A DNA stretch of 64,000 nucleotides from Hyphomicrobiales bacterium (lineage in GTDB: Bacteria > Pseudomonadota > Alphaproteobacteria > Rhizobiales > Xanthobacteraceae): contig WHTM01000021.1 in NCBI GenBank assembly GCA_009377755.1, forward strand, positions 18,390-82,389. The letters run 5' to 3'. The position numbers were made by a program, and so were the translations under genes. The stretch's first letter is position 1. Each line of letters opens with the position of its first letter. Below, piece by piece: positions 38,289 through 46,473 of this stretch. The notes under the pieces were generated by a model. The model did not search any database. It was not told the DNA's origin and worked only from the letters and a program-made list of their open reading frames with translations.

Positions 38289-39055
38289 AGCGCCTCAACC
38301 CGAAGGAACGGGCCGCTTATCTCCTCCGTGAGATCTTCGACGTCTCGTATCCAGAAATCGCAAAGGCTCTCGACATCCAGGAAAGCACCTGCCGCAAGCT
38401 GGTATCCAGAGCTCGTGCCAACGTCGACCAGGCAAAGGTCAGGCATGTCGCTCCGATGACCGGCAGAAGGAGCTGTTGGCGGCATTCGAGTCGGCCGTCG
38501 TCACCGGCAACACGCAACAGCTCGCAGTCGTGCTCTCAAACGACATCGAACTTTATGCCGACGGCGGAGGCCGGGTCCCCACCATCCTGAACACCCTGCG
38601 TGGCAAGACCGAGATGCTTGACTTCGTTTCGCAAAAACTGCGCGAGTATTGGGCCGATTTTGACTGGCTTGCGTCGGACATCAACGGAGGTCCGGGCATC
38701 ATCCTGCAGAAAGACGGGACGACAGTCGGCTCGATTTCCTTTGCGTACGACCAAACCGGCAAGGCTACCAACATTTACATCGTGCGCAACCCGGACAAGC
38801 TGGAGCGCCTGAGCGGGGCAGCGATCTCGTAAGGCGTCGGGAAGCTCGCTGACTCGCGAATGCGGTTCCCGTCGACCGCACTAGGCTGGAAAGTCGACGA
38901 CGGTCCCAATACTCCGATGAATCTTTTCACCCCGGGCCCGACGAAGCTGCCGCCCGTCATGTGTCACAAATTCCACGGCTCAATCGTCATGAGAGTGTTG
39001 GCCGGCTTGCCCAACGTCTCACGAGGTACTTGCCCTATCGATTGAGGAGGCATCC

Positions 39056-39370
39056 ATGGCCAAGGCTTCACTGTTCATCAAGCACAAGGCGCTCCCGGGA
39101 AAACGTGACGAGGTCAGACGCATCTGGGAGAAACATCTGCGACCCAGAATTGCCGAAAACCCTGCTCAGGAAGCATACTTCTTCTGTTACGACGACTCCG
39201 ACCCAGACACCATCTGCGTCTTTCAGCTGTACGGGGATCGTACGGGACCACAGGAGTTCGTGAAGGCGTCGTGGTACCCAGCCTACGAAGAGGAAGTTTC
39301 GCCCCTTCTCACCGGCGAGTCCGAGTTCCGATCCGCCACCCCGATGTGGATCAAGGGCGCAGCGGGTTAG
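39056..39370 (+). CDS. Antibiotic biosynthesis monooxygenase (ABM) domain protein
   Basis: This is a 104-residue protein with GAGGAGG before ATG 39056. A single dimeric alpha/beta-barrel domain is suggested by SLFIKHKALPGKRDEVRRIWEKHLRPRI, then YFFCYDDSDPDTICVFQLYGDRTGPQEFVKASWYPAYEEEVSPLL, the pattern of small cofactor-less ABM oxygenases or isomerases. The substrate is unknown. It lies downstream of the ruined sigma factor; ECF41 factors usually control a neighbouring small enzyme gene, so it may once have been the target, which is inference. Confidence 0.75.
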   Translation: MAKASLFIKHKALPGKRDEVRRIWEKHLRPRIAENPAQEAYFFCYDDSDPDTICVFQLYGDRTGPQEFVKASWYPAYEEEVSPLLTGESEFRSATPMWIKGAAG

Positions 39371-39521
39371 CGACTCGGCCGTTCGGCCACCGCACTTTCT
39401 GCGCCCGGCAAGCTGCCTTGCGGCCGCGAAACCGACGCCCAAGCGGCGAGCACCGCAAAGAACAACGAAGGGTGACTATAGCCACCCTTCGCTCCTTTTA
39501 CCACCGCGGAGCCGACGAGCG

Positions 39522-40499
39522 TCAATCGACCGGCTTGATGCCGACTTCGTTGGCGAGCTTGACGGTCGCGGCGACGTCGTCACGGAAATACTTGTCGAAC
39601 TGTTCCACGCTCATCGGCATCGTCTGTACCCCGATCTGCCCGAGCCGCTGGCGCACGACCAGCATGTCCAGCGCCTCACGCGCCGCTTGATGCAACGTGT
39701 CAACGATGGCGCGCGGCGTCTTCACCGGCACGAACAGGCCGCCCCAGAACCGGTAGGTCGCGTGCCCCAAGCCCAACTCGTTCAAGGTGGGAACGTCCGG
39801 CAGGGCCTCAATGCGTTTATCCGCGCCGACCGCCAGTGCCAGGATCTTGCCGGACTTCACCAAATTCAGCGCTGGCGCGAGCGGCAGGAAATAGAAGTCG
39901 ATGCGTCCGGCCATGACCTCAGAAAATGCCTCGGTCGGCCCACGGAACGGAACATGCAAAGCCTTGATTCCAACTGCGTGCCGGAACTGCTCGCTGGCCA
40001 TATGCGAGGCTGACCCGATGCCGGCCGAGGCATAGTTCAATTCGCCGGGCTTGGCTTTGGCGGCTCCCACGAGATCGGCAACCGTCTTGAACCCTTTCGA
40101 CGGGGCCGTCACCAGCACGGTCGGCTGCACGCCGAACAGCGCCACCGGCTGGAAATCGGTGAGCGTGTCGTAGGGCCGCTTGCGATGCATCACGTGCGCG
40201 GAGCTGAACGACGATGAATGCATCAGCACCGTGTAGCCGTCCGCGTTGGCCTTGGCGACCACGTTGATGCCGATGGTTGTGCCGCCGCCTGGACGATTCT
40301 CGATCACGAACGCCTGGCCGAGCTTCTTCGACACTTGGTCGAGCACGACCCGGGCGACCATGTCATTGGCATTGCCGGCTGTGAAAGGACTGACCACCGT
40401 CACGGTCCGGGTCGGCCAGGTTTGTGACAGCGCCGCCGACGTGCCGGCAGCCGACAGGCCAAACGCCAGCGCGATGCGCAATATGAAACGTGAGCTCAT
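39522..40499 (-). CDS. Bug/TctC family solute-binding protein 4
   Basis: This is a 325-residue periplasmic protein with a signal peptide (MSSRFILRIALAFGLSAAGTS, then ALSQTWPTR). Motifs are VVSPFTAGNANDMVARVVLDQVSKKLGQAF, ENRPGGGTTIGINVVAKANADGYTVL, DFQPVALFG and VPFRGPTEAFSEVMAGRID. The FTAGNAND loop differs from PGGPxD in the other copies, suggesting another ligand. It stands alone, with no membrane transport genes beside it. Confidence 0.9.
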   Translation of the reverse strand: MSSRFILRIALAFGLSAAGTSAALSQTWPTRTVTVVSPFTAGNANDMVARVVLDQVSKKLGQAFVIENRPGGGTTIGINVVAKANADGYTVLMHSSSFSSAHVMHRKRPYDTLTDFQPVALFGVQPTVLVTAPSKGFKTVADLVGAAKAKPGELNYASAGIGSASHMASEQFRHAVGIKALHVPFRGPTEAFSEVMAGRIDFYFLPLAPALNLVKSGKILALAVGADKRIEALPDVPTLNELGLGHATYRFWGGLFVPVKTPRAIVDTLHQAAREALDMLVVRQRLGQIGVQTMPMSVEQFDKYFRDDVAATVKLANEVGIKPVD

Positions 40500-40796
40500 C
40501 TGTTCCTCTCCCTATGCTTTGTAGGACTTGCAAAGCCCTATCCGCTTCGTGCGCCGGCATCTTGCTGTTGATTGTCATAGCGGGTCAGGATGCGGCTTTC
40601 CGTCAGTTCCGACAAGCTCATTTGCGCGCCATGGCGTTTGCCCAAGCAGCTCCGCCGGCCTGTGCGGGCGTCCGTACCGCACCTGGGCGGACCGAAAAAG
40701 CCGCCGGGAGGGCACCTCACCAACATCTTTCGTCCCCACTTTCGCCCCGCCAGGACCCAAGCTTTCGGCACGGGCCGGGCGTCAGGGAGAATCAGA

Positions 40797-42146
40797 ATGT
40801 CGCGAGCTGCCGGAGCCTGCACGATCGTTGCCGGTCTCATCCTGTTGCCCCTGCCCGCCCACGCCGACAAGCCGCTGATGCTCGATGCCCGGCTCAGCCA
40901 GCAGGTAATGAAGGCCGGCGAGACGCAACGGAACTTTCTGCGCGTCGTCGTCGGCGGCTGCGAACGCCAGAGCACCAACCGCACGCCGGTGAATGTCGCC
41001 TTCGTCATCGACCGCTCGGGCTCGATGCAGGGCACGCGTATCGCTCAGGCGCGCGAAGCGGCCATCGTGGCGCTTCGGCGGCTCAATCAGGACGACATCG
41101 CCGCGGTTGTCATCTTCGACGACCATATCGACACGCTGGTGCCGGCGCAGAAAGTGACCGACCACGCGCTCTTTGCTGACCGCATCCACCGGGTGGGCCC
41201 GCGCGGAAGCACCGCGATCCACAGCGGCGTGATGCAAGGCGCGAGCGAAGTCCGCACCCACAAGGACAACCGGAGACTCAATCGCGTCGTGCTCTTGTCG
41301 GACGGACTGGCCAATGTCGGCCCGCGTTCACCGGCCGAGTTCGAAACGCTCGGCCGCGCGCTGCTGGCCGAAGGCATTTCCGTCAGCACTATCGGTCTCG
41401 GCCTCGGCTACAACGAAGACCTGATGCTGAAGCTTGCCCGCGCCAGCGACGGCAATCATGCCTTTGCCGGTGAAGCCACAGACCTGATCCAGATCTTCAA
41501 CCGGGAATTCAACGATGTGCTGTCCTCCTGCGCGCAGATGGTTTCGATCGACGTCGAGATGCGCCCGGGCATCCGCGTGGTGCGTGCCTTGAGCCGCGAC
41601 GGCAATGTCGAGGGGCAGCGCGCAACATTTCGAATGAATCAGGTCTATCAGGCGACCGAACACTACGTGCTGCAGGAGGTCGAGATCGATAAGGCCATTG
41701 CCGAAGCCGACAAGGAAGACAGCAAGGATCTCGGCCGTGTGCGGGTCGCGTATACCTCGCCGCAAGACGGGTCCCGGCACACGCTCGATTCCAATATCCG
41801 CGGCGCGTTCAGCGCCTCGGCGAGCGCGGTCAGCGCGAGCCGTGACGTCCGCGTGCTGGAATCCGTCGTCGAGCAATCCACCCGCGAGCGAACCACCGTA
41901 GCGATCAAGCTCCGCGACCAGGGCAAGGTCGAGGAAGCGCAGGCGCTGTTCCGGCAGAACCACGCGGAAGTCACGGCCTATATGACCGCCGTCGTAAAGC
42001 CATCGGAACGGATGCAGCAATTGATGACCGAGTACGGCGCCATCGCAAATGCGCCTGCCGCCGCGGCTCCCGCTGCCTGGAACCGGCAGCGTAAGATGCT
42101 GCGGGAGATGGATGCCGCGCAGGCGGGTGCAAGCGTGCGCTACTAA
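40797..42146 (+). CDS. Secreted von Willebrand factor type A domain protein
   Basis: This is a 449-residue protein from ATG 40797 with GGGAGA upstream and a signal peptide ending at PAHADK. The VWA domain spans about residues 60-240 with the intact metal-ion site DRSGSMQG, then GSTAIHSG and LLSDGLANVG. A beta-rich middle part and a C-terminal helical region with Arg/Glu (ESVVEQSTRERTTVAIKLRDQGKVEEAQALFRQ) follow. Such proteins mediate protein contacts in the periplasm or on the surface. No MoxR-type ATPase is next to it. The 297 bp upstream contain no recognised gene. Confidence 0.85.
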   Translation: MSRAAGACTIVAGLILLPLPAHADKPLMLDARLSQQVMKAGETQRNFLRVVVGGCERQSTNRTPVNVAFVIDRSGSMQGTRIAQAREAAIVALRRLNQDDIAAVVIFDDHIDTLVPAQKVTDHALFADRIHRVGPRGSTAIHSGVMQGASEVRTHKDNRRLNRVVLLSDGLANVGPRSPAEFETLGRALLAEGISVSTIGLGLGYNEDLMLKLARASDGNHAFAGEATDLIQIFNREFNDVLSSCAQMVSIDVEMRPGIRVVRALSRDGNVEGQRATFRMNQVYQATEHYVLQEVEIDKAIAEADKEDSKDLGRVRVAYTSPQDGSRHTLDSNIRGAFSASASAVSASRDVRVLESVVEQSTRERTTVAIKLRDQGKVEEAQALFRQNHAEVTAYMTAVVKPSERMQQLMTEYGAIANAPAAAAPAAWNRQRKMLREMDAAQAGASVRY

Positions 42147-42328
42147 CGCGTTACGATCGCCCGCGCCAACCGGAGAAACAACGTCAGCGCGTTGTTGCCC
42201 TCGACGCCGCGGCGGGTCGCGGCGTCCCAGCCGGCGAACGCGGGGAACCCGGCGATCAGTTTCTTGATGTCCTGCGGCGACGTGCGATGCCGGGAGAACG
42301 AAAAATCGCTGCCGAACGGCGCCCGCGG
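42143..42328 (-). pseudogene. C-terminal remnant, possibly of an amidohydrolase
   Basis: In a frame other than that of the ArsC-like gene, the reverse strand reads APFGSDFSFSRHRTSP, then FPAFAGWDAATRRGVEGNNALTLFLRLA before TAG at 42143-42145. The FGSDF and NNALTLF patterns resemble the C-termini of amidohydrolase-2 enzymes. There is no start and no upstream part, and the fragment overlaps the altered end of the ArsC-like gene, so a deletion probably joined the two. The family call is weak. Confidence 0.35.
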
Positions 42329-42672
42329 ACGGATTCTTCATAAAGCTCAGCTTTGAATCCCACGAGCAGCCGGTCGTGGCCGAGATCAAGCACCGGCCGC
42401 TTGATGAGCGAAGGCTGCGCGAGCATCAGCGCGATGGCCTTGCGCGCATCGATCGCCTGCTTGTCCTTGTCGGGCAACTTGCGGAAGGTCGTCCCGGTGC
42501 GGTTCAACAGGACCCCCCAGCCGACGTTTCTCGCCCAGCGCTCCAGCCGCTCGCGCTCGATTCCGGCAGCCTTGTAGTCGTGAAAGGTGTAGGCCACGCC
42601 ATGACTATCCAGCCACGCGCGCGCCCTCTTCATGGTGTCGCAGTTTTTGATGCCGTAGATGGTGATGGTCAA
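42256..42672 (-). CDS. ArsC/Spx family reductase-like protein with altered C-terminus
   Basis: This is a 138-residue protein starting MTITIYGIKNCDTMKRARAWLDSHG, the thioredoxin-fold opening of the ArsC/YffB/Spx family with one Cys in the NCDT motif. WGVLLNRTGTTFRKLPDKDK and SLIKRPVLDLG are also family features. Homologues are about 115 residues and end soon after LVGFKAELYE. Here about 28 Arg/Ser-rich residues follow, read out of frame through the fragment at 42143-42328. The enzymatic core is intact, so the protein may still work. Its partner and substrate are unknown; arsenate reduction should not be assumed. Confidence 0.8.
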   Translation of the reverse strand: MTITIYGIKNCDTMKRARAWLDSHGVAYTFHDYKAAGIERERLERWARNVGWGVLLNRTGTTFRKLPDKDKQAIDARKAIALMLAQPSLIKRPVLDLGHDRLLVGFKAELYEESVRGRRSAAIFRSPGIARRRRTSRN

Positions 42673-42673
42673 C

Positions 42674-42985
42674 TCAGGAGCCCTTGCGATTGATCATAGA
42701 AACAATGCTCCTCAGCTCCGGGAGCGAGCGGGTTGCAATCTTCCACATGATGAAGTCGTCGATGCGCTCATAAAGGTGGCGCAGAAGATTACAGATGCTG
42801 CGATTTCCTGCCAAGGTTACTGGGAAACTCTGCCTTCCACTCCGCAGGAATTGCCGGGCTTGGTTCGGGGATGATCTCGACGCAGCGTCCAACCGCTCGC
42901 CGCAGCTTTAGGTCGCGCTGATACGAGAGCAGATCGATACCCTCATCATCTCAGCGATTATGTCGAAGATGCGGCGTTTTATCAC
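42674..42985 (-). pseudogene. HepT-type (HEPN, DUF86) toxin pseudogene
   Basis: From GTG 42985, RRIFDIIAEMMR is followed in a second frame by GIDLLSYQRDLKLRRAVGRCVEII and IPAEWKAEFP, then in a third frame by SICNLLRHLYERIDDFIMW and LPELRSIVSMI. These order exactly as in HepT RNases, with the RxxxxHxY-type active site in degenerate form (NLLRHLYERID). At least two frameshifts make it non-functional. It starts directly after the stop of the MntA-like remnant, the normal antitoxin-toxin arrangement. Confidence 0.65.
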
Positions 42986-43235
42986 CTAGAAGACCCGGAT
43001 GGCCTCGCCTTCGATCCGTGGCCGCAACGAGGGATGCAGGCCGTCACACGTCGTGAGATCGGCAGTCCTCCCGACGGATTTGCGACGGGCGCTCGCGCAT
43101 CCGGATCAGCTCGACAAAGCCCGGGTGAGGCAATGCGTCAATCGTGTCGCCGCTACTCCCGAGATTGGAATACTTCGCTCTCGCTGCCGGTCGCCAACCA
43201 AGGCTGACGCAGAGGGGCCGGGATCGGACAAGCAC
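42986..43235 (-). pseudogene. MntA-type nucleotidyltransferase antitoxin remnant
   Basis: One frame contains GDTIDALPHPGFVELIRMRERPSQI and the next contains RTADLTTCDGLHPSLRPRIEGEAIRVF before TAG at 42986-42988. These correspond to the D-x-D region and the C-terminal end of MntA-like minimal nucleotidyltransferases, which neutralise HepT by AMPylation. The GSxxR(G)-type motif is degenerate (VFQSRE followed by a stop in a third frame). The true upper boundary is uncertain. Confidence 0.55.
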
Positions 43236-43399
43236 GGTTAAAAATGAACCGCATCTGACCGGCTGCGCAGGCGCCCGGACAATCGGCCAAAATTCAGTTA
43301 CCCATCTGAACGTTCAAATAGGACCGGTTTCTTTCGTCTTATGCAAACTTTATCAGGCAATCATCGAACGTTCCCAAATTGCTTGCGAGGGAGAATACG

Positions 43400-43855
43400 A
43401 TGTCGATCCGTATCTATGGAACGTTAGCCGGCGCTGCTGCGCTGATGGCGTTGGTTTGCCCCGAGCCTGCGCACGCGCTGAGCATGCGGGAGTGCAGCGT
43501 AAAGTATAAGGCCGCGCAGTCGGCGGGAGCGCTGCGCGGCATGAAGTGGAGGGACTTCCGCAGGGCCGAATGTGGAGCCGACGCGAGCGCTGCTCCGGCT
43601 GCCAACACGGGAGCCGCTCCTACGACCGCGCCGGCAACGCCCCGAAGTGCCGCCCCCTCCCCTGCCGGCAATGCTGTGTTCCCAACGGCTGTCTCGTCAA
43701 AATATTCCAATGAATCAGCCGGCAAAGCCCGCATGCACACATGCCTCGACCAGTATAGGGCCAACAAGGCCGACGGCGGAAACGGCGATCTCAGGTGGAT
43801 TCAAAAGGGCGGCGGCTACTACAGTGTGTGCAACAGGCGGCTGAAGGGCGGATGA
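43400..43855 (+). CDS. PsiF-like secreted protein
   Basis: This is a 151-residue protein with GAGGGAGA before ATG 43400 and a signal peptide ending near PAHALS. The first mature block (MRECSVKYKAAQSAGALRGMKWRDFRRAECG) has the two-cysteine pattern seen in PsiF repeats and related Rhizobiales proteins. An Ala/Pro/Thr linker follows, then a second block with MHTCLDQYRANKADGGNGDLRWIQKGGGYYSVCNRRLKG, again with a Cys pair. The function is unknown. Confidence 0.6.
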   Translation: MSIRIYGTLAGAAALMALVCPEPAHALSMRECSVKYKAAQSAGALRGMKWRDFRRAECGADASAAPAANTGAAPTTAPATPRSAAPSPAGNAVFPTAVSSKYSNESAGKARMHTCLDQYRANKADGGNGDLRWIQKGGGYYSVCNRRLKGG

Positions 43856-43988
43856 GGACTCCGAACTGGAGAGCTGCTCATGTCCACCGCGGCCGCTCCA
43901 TAGAAGCGACCGCAATCTCAGACCCCGTCTGATTCGAAGCATAAACTCTTGGCGGGGATTTCGTTCTGTTCGTCAAAAGGAGCTCCAC

Positions 43989-44459
43989 ATGGGACTGTTG
44001 AACGATGTTCTGGGCAAGAGCGTGCCGGACGGCAATATTGCCAAACCCTTGATGATCGCTCTTGGTGCGCTCCTCGTCAGCAAGATGATGAGTCATGGCG
44101 GCGCCGGGACCGAGCCGACGATCCAACCATCCGCACCTCAGGCCGGTAGCGCCGGTTCACCGGACGGCGGGCTGCTTGGCGGCCTGGGCGGTCTCCTCGA
44201 GAAGCTGCAGAGTGCCGGGCATGGCGATAAAGTGAATTCTTGGGTCGGGCCGGGTCAGAACAAGCCGATCGATCCCGGGCAACTGGGCGCGGCCCTCGGT
44301 CAGAAAACCGTCAGCCAAGCGGCACAGCAGGCCGGCATCAACGAGCAGAAACTTCTGTCGCAGTTGGCGAAGAACCTCCCGGGGATCGTCGACAAGCTGA
44401 CCGCGAATGGGAGCATTCCGAGTCTGCAGCAAGTCGCCGCCGCCCTCACGCAGAAGTAG
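43989..44459 (+). CDS. YidB family (DUF937) protein
   Basis: This is a 156-residue protein with AAAGGAGCT before ATG 43989. It starts MGLLNDVLGK and has a Gly-rich middle (GGLLGGLGGLLEKLQSAGHGDKVNSWVGPGQNKPIDPGQLGAALG), then a helical C-terminal region with SQLAKNLPGIVDKLTANG. This arrangement is characteristic of YidB. No signal peptide or membrane helix is obvious beyond a moderately hydrophobic N-terminus. The biochemical role is not known. A second DUF937-type module is at 50374, fused to OmpA. Confidence 0.85.
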   Translation: MGLLNDVLGKSVPDGNIAKPLMIALGALLVSKMMSHGGAGTEPTIQPSAPQAGSAGSPDGGLLGGLGGLLEKLQSAGHGDKVNSWVGPGQNKPIDPGQLGAALGQKTVSQAAQQAGINEQKLLSQLAKNLPGIVDKLTANGSIPSLQQVAAALTQK

Positions 44460-44572
44460 GGGTCGGACGCAGCGCCGACGGAGCGTGAATGCAAGCCGTT
44501 CATTCTACGGGTTGCTGTTCGGCCGAGCTATATACTTAGCACCGGCGAATGGTTCCAGAAGGAGTAATGGTC

Positions 44573-44830
44573 ATGTCGATCTTGGGATGGATCCTGCTTG
44601 GTTTAGTTGCAGGTTTTCTCGGCAGTAAGATCGTGAACAAGAGCGGTCAAGGAATGCTGCTCGACATTGTTCTGGGAATAGTCGGTGCTGTCGCGGGCGG
44701 TTTCCTGTTCAGTCTCTTTGGTGCAAGCGGAATCACCGGCTTCAATATCTACAGCCTGATCGTTGCCGTGATCGGTTCGATCGCGGTGCTTTGGCTCTAT
44801 CATGCGACAATCGGGCGGCGCACAATCTGA
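44573..44830 (+). CDS. GlsB/YeaQ/YmgE family small membrane protein
   Basis: This is an 85-residue protein with three hydrophobic segments. The Gly-rich pattern ILGWILLGLVAGFLGSKIVNKSGQGMLLDIVLGIVGAVAGGFLF, spread over helices 1 and 2, is diagnostic. AAGGAG lies 9 bases before ATG 44573, favouring it over ATGs at 44549 and 44567. These proteins are induced by stress and related to transglycosylase-associated proteins; no activity is proven. Confidence 0.88.
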   Translation: MSILGWILLGLVAGFLGSKIVNKSGQGMLLDIVLGIVGAVAGGFLFSLFGASGITGFNIYSLIVAVIGSIAVLWLYHATIGRRTI

Positions 44831-45029
44831 TATGCCCGCCTGATATGCCCGCATATCCGAACGCCAATGCCCCGACCACAGAACCAACCACGGTAGAACG
44901 TCCGCTAGACCATGGAGCATTATTCTTGCCGCATCGTCCATATCTGAGGCCAGGATTCCTGGGGCCAGGACCGGTGCGCTCGCCATACTTTGATCCTCCA
45001 GACTGGCATTGCTCCCCAGGTTGGCCGAG

Positions 45030-46208
45030 ATGAAAAACACTCGATCCTACCGCGGAGCAATCCTCGCGGGTCTTGCTGTGCTTGCTACATGTTCCGCTCT
45101 CGTTTTCTTCCGCGGCGGTGACAGTGACAGTTTCTACGACGCTTCCGCGATGGACCTGTCTGGCGATCCGGGCAGCGTCATTCGCTCGGAACCGATTCAC
45201 GCTTTCGCCGGTGCAAAGGCTTGGCGTGTCCTCTACCGCTCAACCGGATTGAACGGCGAGCCGACTGCCGTTTCGGGTGTCATGGTGGCCCCAGATATGG
45301 CCCCGCCGGTCGGCGGTTATCCTGTCGTGGCCTGGGCGCATCCGACGACCGGCGTGGCGCGCAAATGTGCTCCATCACTCGATTCTGGGGTTCTCAAAAC
45401 AATCCCCGGCCTTGATGCGTTGGTGAAGCAAGGTTTTGTCGTCACGGCGACCGACTATGCCGGCCTCGGCACCGGGGGAGTTCACCCTTACCTGGTTGGG
45501 TTAAGTGCAGGCCGCTCCGTTCTCGACTCGGTTCGGGCCGCGCGCTCGCTAACCAACGCAAGAAACCAGTTCGCCGTCTGGGGCCATTCGCAGGGCGGTC
45601 ATGCCGCGTTGTGGACCGGTCAACTGGCATCCGGCTACGCGCTGGACCTGAAGATTGTCGGGGTTGCCGCCGCTGCTCCGGCAAGCGAGCTCGCCTCCTT
45701 GGTCGACGACGATCTGACCACGCCTGCCGGGCAGGCTTTCACGGCACTTGCACTGCTGTCGTGGTCACGCATCTACGGCACGGCACTTGATACAATCATC
45801 GCTGCAGACGCCCTCACGCCGGTCGGCTGGATCGGCGCGGAATGCATGACCAACCGCATCGATCTTCTTATCGACGATATTGCAGTTCGCACTCTCAAGA
45901 AGCGCTTTTTAAGAGCTGATCCGGTTAACACCGAACCGTGGAAGAACTTCATCATTCGGAATACGCCGGCTCAACTGCCGCCAAATGTGCCGCTATTAAT
46001 CGCCCAGGGTCGTCAAGACTCGGTGGTCCCCCCTTCCGTCACTCATGATTTCGCGACGAAGCTCTGCCAGAATGGCAGCGCTGTGCAGGTCACCGAGATG
46101 AATGCGGACCATCTCAGCGTTACCTCGCTCAGCGCTGGACCTGTGGTCGAATGGATCGCTGATCGATTCGCCGGCAAACCCGCGCCAAGCACCTGCACGA
46201 AAAACTAG
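45030..46208 (+). CDS. Secreted lipase-like alpha/beta hydrolase (LIP family)
   Basis: This is a 392-residue protein from ATG 45030 with an uncleaved or cleaved N-terminal membrane segment (residues 9-28). The nucleophile elbow is GHSQGGHAALW, with catalytic Asp and His candidates in AQGRQDSVVPP and NADHLSV. The opening HPTTGVARKCAPS and TDYAGLGTGGVHPYLVG match the LIP secretory lipase family, known from fungi and actinobacteria and also found in proteobacteria. The expected substrates are esters or triglycerides. Two cysteine pairs may form disulfides in the periplasm. Confidence 0.82.
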   Translation: MKNTRSYRGAILAGLAVLATCSALVFFRGGDSDSFYDASAMDLSGDPGSVIRSEPIHAFAGAKAWRVLYRSTGLNGEPTAVSGVMVAPDMAPPVGGYPVVAWAHPTTGVARKCAPSLDSGVLKTIPGLDALVKQGFVVTATDYAGLGTGGVHPYLVGLSAGRSVLDSVRAARSLTNARNQFAVWGHSQGGHAALWTGQLASGYALDLKIVGVAAAAPASELASLVDDDLTTPAGQAFTALALLSWSRIYGTALDTIIAADALTPVGWIGAECMTNRIDLLIDDIAVRTLKKRFLRADPVNTEPWKNFIIRNTPAQLPPNVPLLIAQGRQDSVVPPSVTHDFATKLCQNGSAVQVTEMNADHLSVTSLSAGPVVEWIADRFAGKPAPSTCTKN

Positions 46209-46473
46209 CGAGGCAATATCGCGACCAATAGGCCTTAACCATCCCGCTGCGCTCGACGGGCAACAAACACGATATCGTTCTGGCGCTCAACACAGCTCCG
46301 GTCAGTGACCCTGCTCATGTCTCAATTGTCAAAGACCACATCCGCATTGCCATCGCAACCATTTCGATCATTGCCCGCGGGCAGCGCTGACCATGGTATG
46401 GCGCCATGGCCTTGGGTTTTATCGGCGTGCTGACGGGCGGGTACGCTTATGTTGACGCGCGGCCGTTTCGCGC

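Larger units (their letters stand above)
37783..38832 (+). pseudogene. ECF41/SigJ-type sigma factor pseudogene
   Basis: Four fragments in successive frames rebuild an extracytoplasmic sigma factor. 37783-about 37920: region 2 with MLLGLAYRILGSRAAAEDAVQDTFLKW. About 37920-38120: ENPASWLTT, CTRRCIDLLRSA and ALASSLSTAFLLLL. 38288-about 38450: region 4 with ERLNPKERAAYLLREIFD and ALDIQESTCRKLVSRA. About 38455-38832: a SnoaL-like C-terminal domain with LYADGGGRVP and IVRNPDKLERL. The DGGG linker and NPDKL end are typical of ECF41. Two frameshifts and two palindromic insertions (38121-38288) interrupt it, so no functional product is expected. Confidence 0.85.

Noticed and set aside
42256..42672. 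Arsenate resistance function for the ArsC-like gene
   Set aside because: There is only a generic ArsC/Spx fold with one Cys and no ars operon partners, so arsenate reduction is not supported.
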